From NCBI GenBank assembly GCA_002387845.1, contig DGLB01000047.1, forward strand, positions 45,095 through 60,352: DNA of 15,258 nt, read 5' to 3'. Both the position numbers and the translations under genes were made by a program. The notes under the pieces were generated by a model. That model searched no databases, was not told the origin of the DNA, and saw nothing but the letters and a program-made list of their open reading frames with translations. The DNA is from Stenotrophomonas maltophilia (lineage in GTDB: Bacteria; Pseudomonadota; Gammaproteobacteria; Xanthomonadales; Xanthomonadaceae). Positions 13,906 through 15,258 of this stretch are shown piece by piece; the stretch's first letter is position 1; every line of letters starts with the position of its first letter.

Positions 13906-15258
13906 TCACGACGCGGCCTCATCGCGCGCCAAGCGCCGCATGCGCTCGCCCAGGCGCTCAAGACTTCTCTCGATGGTCGCCAACTCGTGCTGCTGGGCCA
14001 CCGGCAACCGCTCGCGCAACTCCTCCTGCAAGGCCGCCCACCCACTGACGCCCCACGCACTCAGCCGCGCCGTCGCAACTTCCGCCGCCGCGCGTTCATC
14101 GCCAACCGGCACCCCATACCCGCCCGCCGGCAACAACCCCGCCGGGCTGACCAGCTGCCCGGCATCGTCCAGCAAGGCCAACAACGCCGCATGGGCGGCA
14201 TCCACCCCGCCGCGCGGATCCGTCAACGCGCGCTTCAACCCGGAGCGTGCACGCAGCTCTTCACGATTGCGCGCGGCCTGCTCCAGCAGCAGCATCGCCG
14301 AGGTCGCGCGCAGGCCGCCCTGCTCCACCCATATCGCGCGCTTCGCGGCAGGCAACTGCAGCCACGCGCTGACGTCTGCTGACGGCACCGCCAGCTCGGC
14401 CTGCACCACCTCGAACAACTGCTGGTAATGCGCCTGCGCGGAGGCGAAGTAATAGCCCTGCCGCGTGGCCTCAGCGCGATCCGCCAGCACCGCCGTGTCC
14501 GCGATACCCTGCCGCTGCAACCGGGACAGCAGGCCGCGCGGGGTGATCCGGTTCAGTCCTTTCCCGCCCAGCCGCGGCACCCCTTCCTGCAGCAGCTTGC
14601 CGGTTTCCACCGCGCAGTTGTTGCTGATGAAGCGGTAGCGCCCGTCGTAGCTCCAATGCACCTGCGCCACCCGTTCCAGCAGCGCGGCGATCTCGTCGTC
14701 CGTCAACTGCAGCGGAATCGACGACAGCCCGCGCAGCTCGACCTGGGTGTACTCGTTGATCACCTGGTTCAGCGGCAGCACGAACAGCCGCGAGGGATAC
14801 GCGCCAGTCAACCCGGCCCAGCTGGAAATCTGCACGTCGCCGACGAAGGCACGGAACGACAGCACCCGGTGATGCGCCAGATCCATGCGGCAGGCGGGCC
14901 CACGCGGCCGCCCGGGCGCACAGACCACCAATCGCAGCATGCTGTGGCCCCAACGGCTCATCAGCGCGTCATTGCCTTCAGCCAGCAGGTACTCCACCGC
15001 GTAAACGCGCGAAGGATCCAGTTCCAGCAGCGACGCCTGGCCACTGACGTCGCCGGCCTGGACCAGCGGCAGACGTGCGTCGCAGCCGGTCATGGGCGTG
15101 TCGCGCGGCCCGATGTGCCCGGCAAACCAGGCCGCCAGCGCCGGGCGGCGACAACCGTAATCGGGGTCCAGCAGATAGTGTTCCGCATTGACTGCCAGAA
15201 ACTCGGCCGGGCTCTGCCGTTCGTAGGCGTCGGGACTGCGGGTGGTGAACGCATTGGC
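13906..15258 (-). CDS. DUF4105 / Lnb N-terminal-domain envelope protein, partial (N-terminus off the right edge)
   Basis: The reading frame is open through the right edge, giving 450 visible residues. The ATG at 15091-15093 is internal, since coding-like sequence (SPAEFLAVNAEHYLLDPDYGCRRP, shown here in part only) continues upstream to 15258. Counting from that ATG, the DUF4105 core includes RWGHSMLRLVV (His50), LSFRAFVGDVQISSWAG, TGAYPSRLFVLPLNQVINEY, and YRFISNNCAVETGKLL (Cys160). A His in a GHS context followed about 110 residues later by an NNC cysteine fits a permuted NlpC/P60-like Cys-His site, as proposed for the Lnb lipoprotein N-acyltransferase N-terminal domain. The C-terminal third is alpha-helical and charged. 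The signal peptide would be outside the window. It is upstream of, and on the same strand as, the lipoprotein gene with a 112-base gap. The precise function is unknown. Confidence 0.85.
   Translation of the reverse strand, partial: ANAFTTRSPDAYERQSPAEFLAVNAEHYLLDPDYGCRRPALAAWFAGHIGPRDTPMTGCDARLPLVQAGDVSGQASLLELDPSRVYAVEYLLAEGNDALMSRWGHSMLRLVVCAPGRPRGPACRMDLAHHRVLSFRAFVGDVQISSWAGLTGAYPSRLFVLPLNQVINEYTQVELRGLSSIPLQLTDDEIAALLERVAQVHWSYDGRYRFISNNCAVETGKLLQEGVPRLGGKGLNRITPRGLLSRLQRQGIADTAVLADRAEATRQGYYFASAQAHYQQLFEVVQAELAVPSADVSAWLQLPAAKRAIWVEQGGLRATSAMLLLEQAARNREELRARSGLKRALTDPRGGVDAAHAALLALLDDAGQLVSPAGLLPAGGYGVPVGDERAAAEVATARLSAWGVSGWAALQEELRERLPVAQQHELATIERSLERLGERMRRLARDEAAS

Overview
The window is high-GC proteobacterial chromosome. 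It most likely comes from a Stenotrophomonas or close relative in the Xanthomonadaceae. Three things point there: very GC-rich third codon positions; four copies of a short palindromic repeat that starts with GTAG and carries the stem AGCCGGGC/GCCCGGCT, matching the SMAG-type REP elements of Stenotrophomonas; and a gene set typical of xanthomonads. This assignment is an inference from content, since no rRNA is present.

The left half (1-6930) is entirely on the minus strand. In transcription order it runs: feoA, feoB and a small Cys-rich membrane protein (a tightly overlapping ferrous-iron uptake operon with a likely Fur box in front); a block of three SMAG repeats; dapB (lysine and diaminopimelate synthesis); a hairpin followed by a T-run; then carA and carB (carbamoyl phosphate synthetase). 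carB runs off the left edge, so about 754 of the usual ~1070-1080 residues are visible.

From 7051 the plus strand carries five genes: a methylglutaconyl-CoA hydratase-like crotonase, HMG-CoA lyase, a soluble triple-PAS GGDEF-EAL cyclic-di-GMP protein, an HSD10-like short-chain dehydrogenase, and an elongation factor P paralogue (EfpL/YeiP type). The GGDEF-EAL gene starts inside the stop codon of HMG-CoA lyase (ATGA overlap). The hydratase and lyase catalyse the last two steps of leucine degradation, and HSD10-type enzymes act on 3-hydroxyacyl-CoAs from isoleucine or branched fatty acids. A c-di-GMP signalling enzyme is therefore embedded in an acyl-CoA catabolic cluster. This is the most interesting arrangement in the window.

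The right end (13071-15258) is on the minus strand and converges on efpL, with a lone SMAG repeat between. It holds a lipoprotein that joins an MliC-type lysozyme-inhibitor domain to a second conserved domain, and a DUF4105 (Lnb-N-like) envelope protein whose N-terminus lies beyond the right edge. I found no rRNA, tRNA, CRISPR array, insertion sequence, prophage or obvious horizontally acquired island. No gene-free stretch exceeds 300 bases. Most of the window is ordinary core genome.
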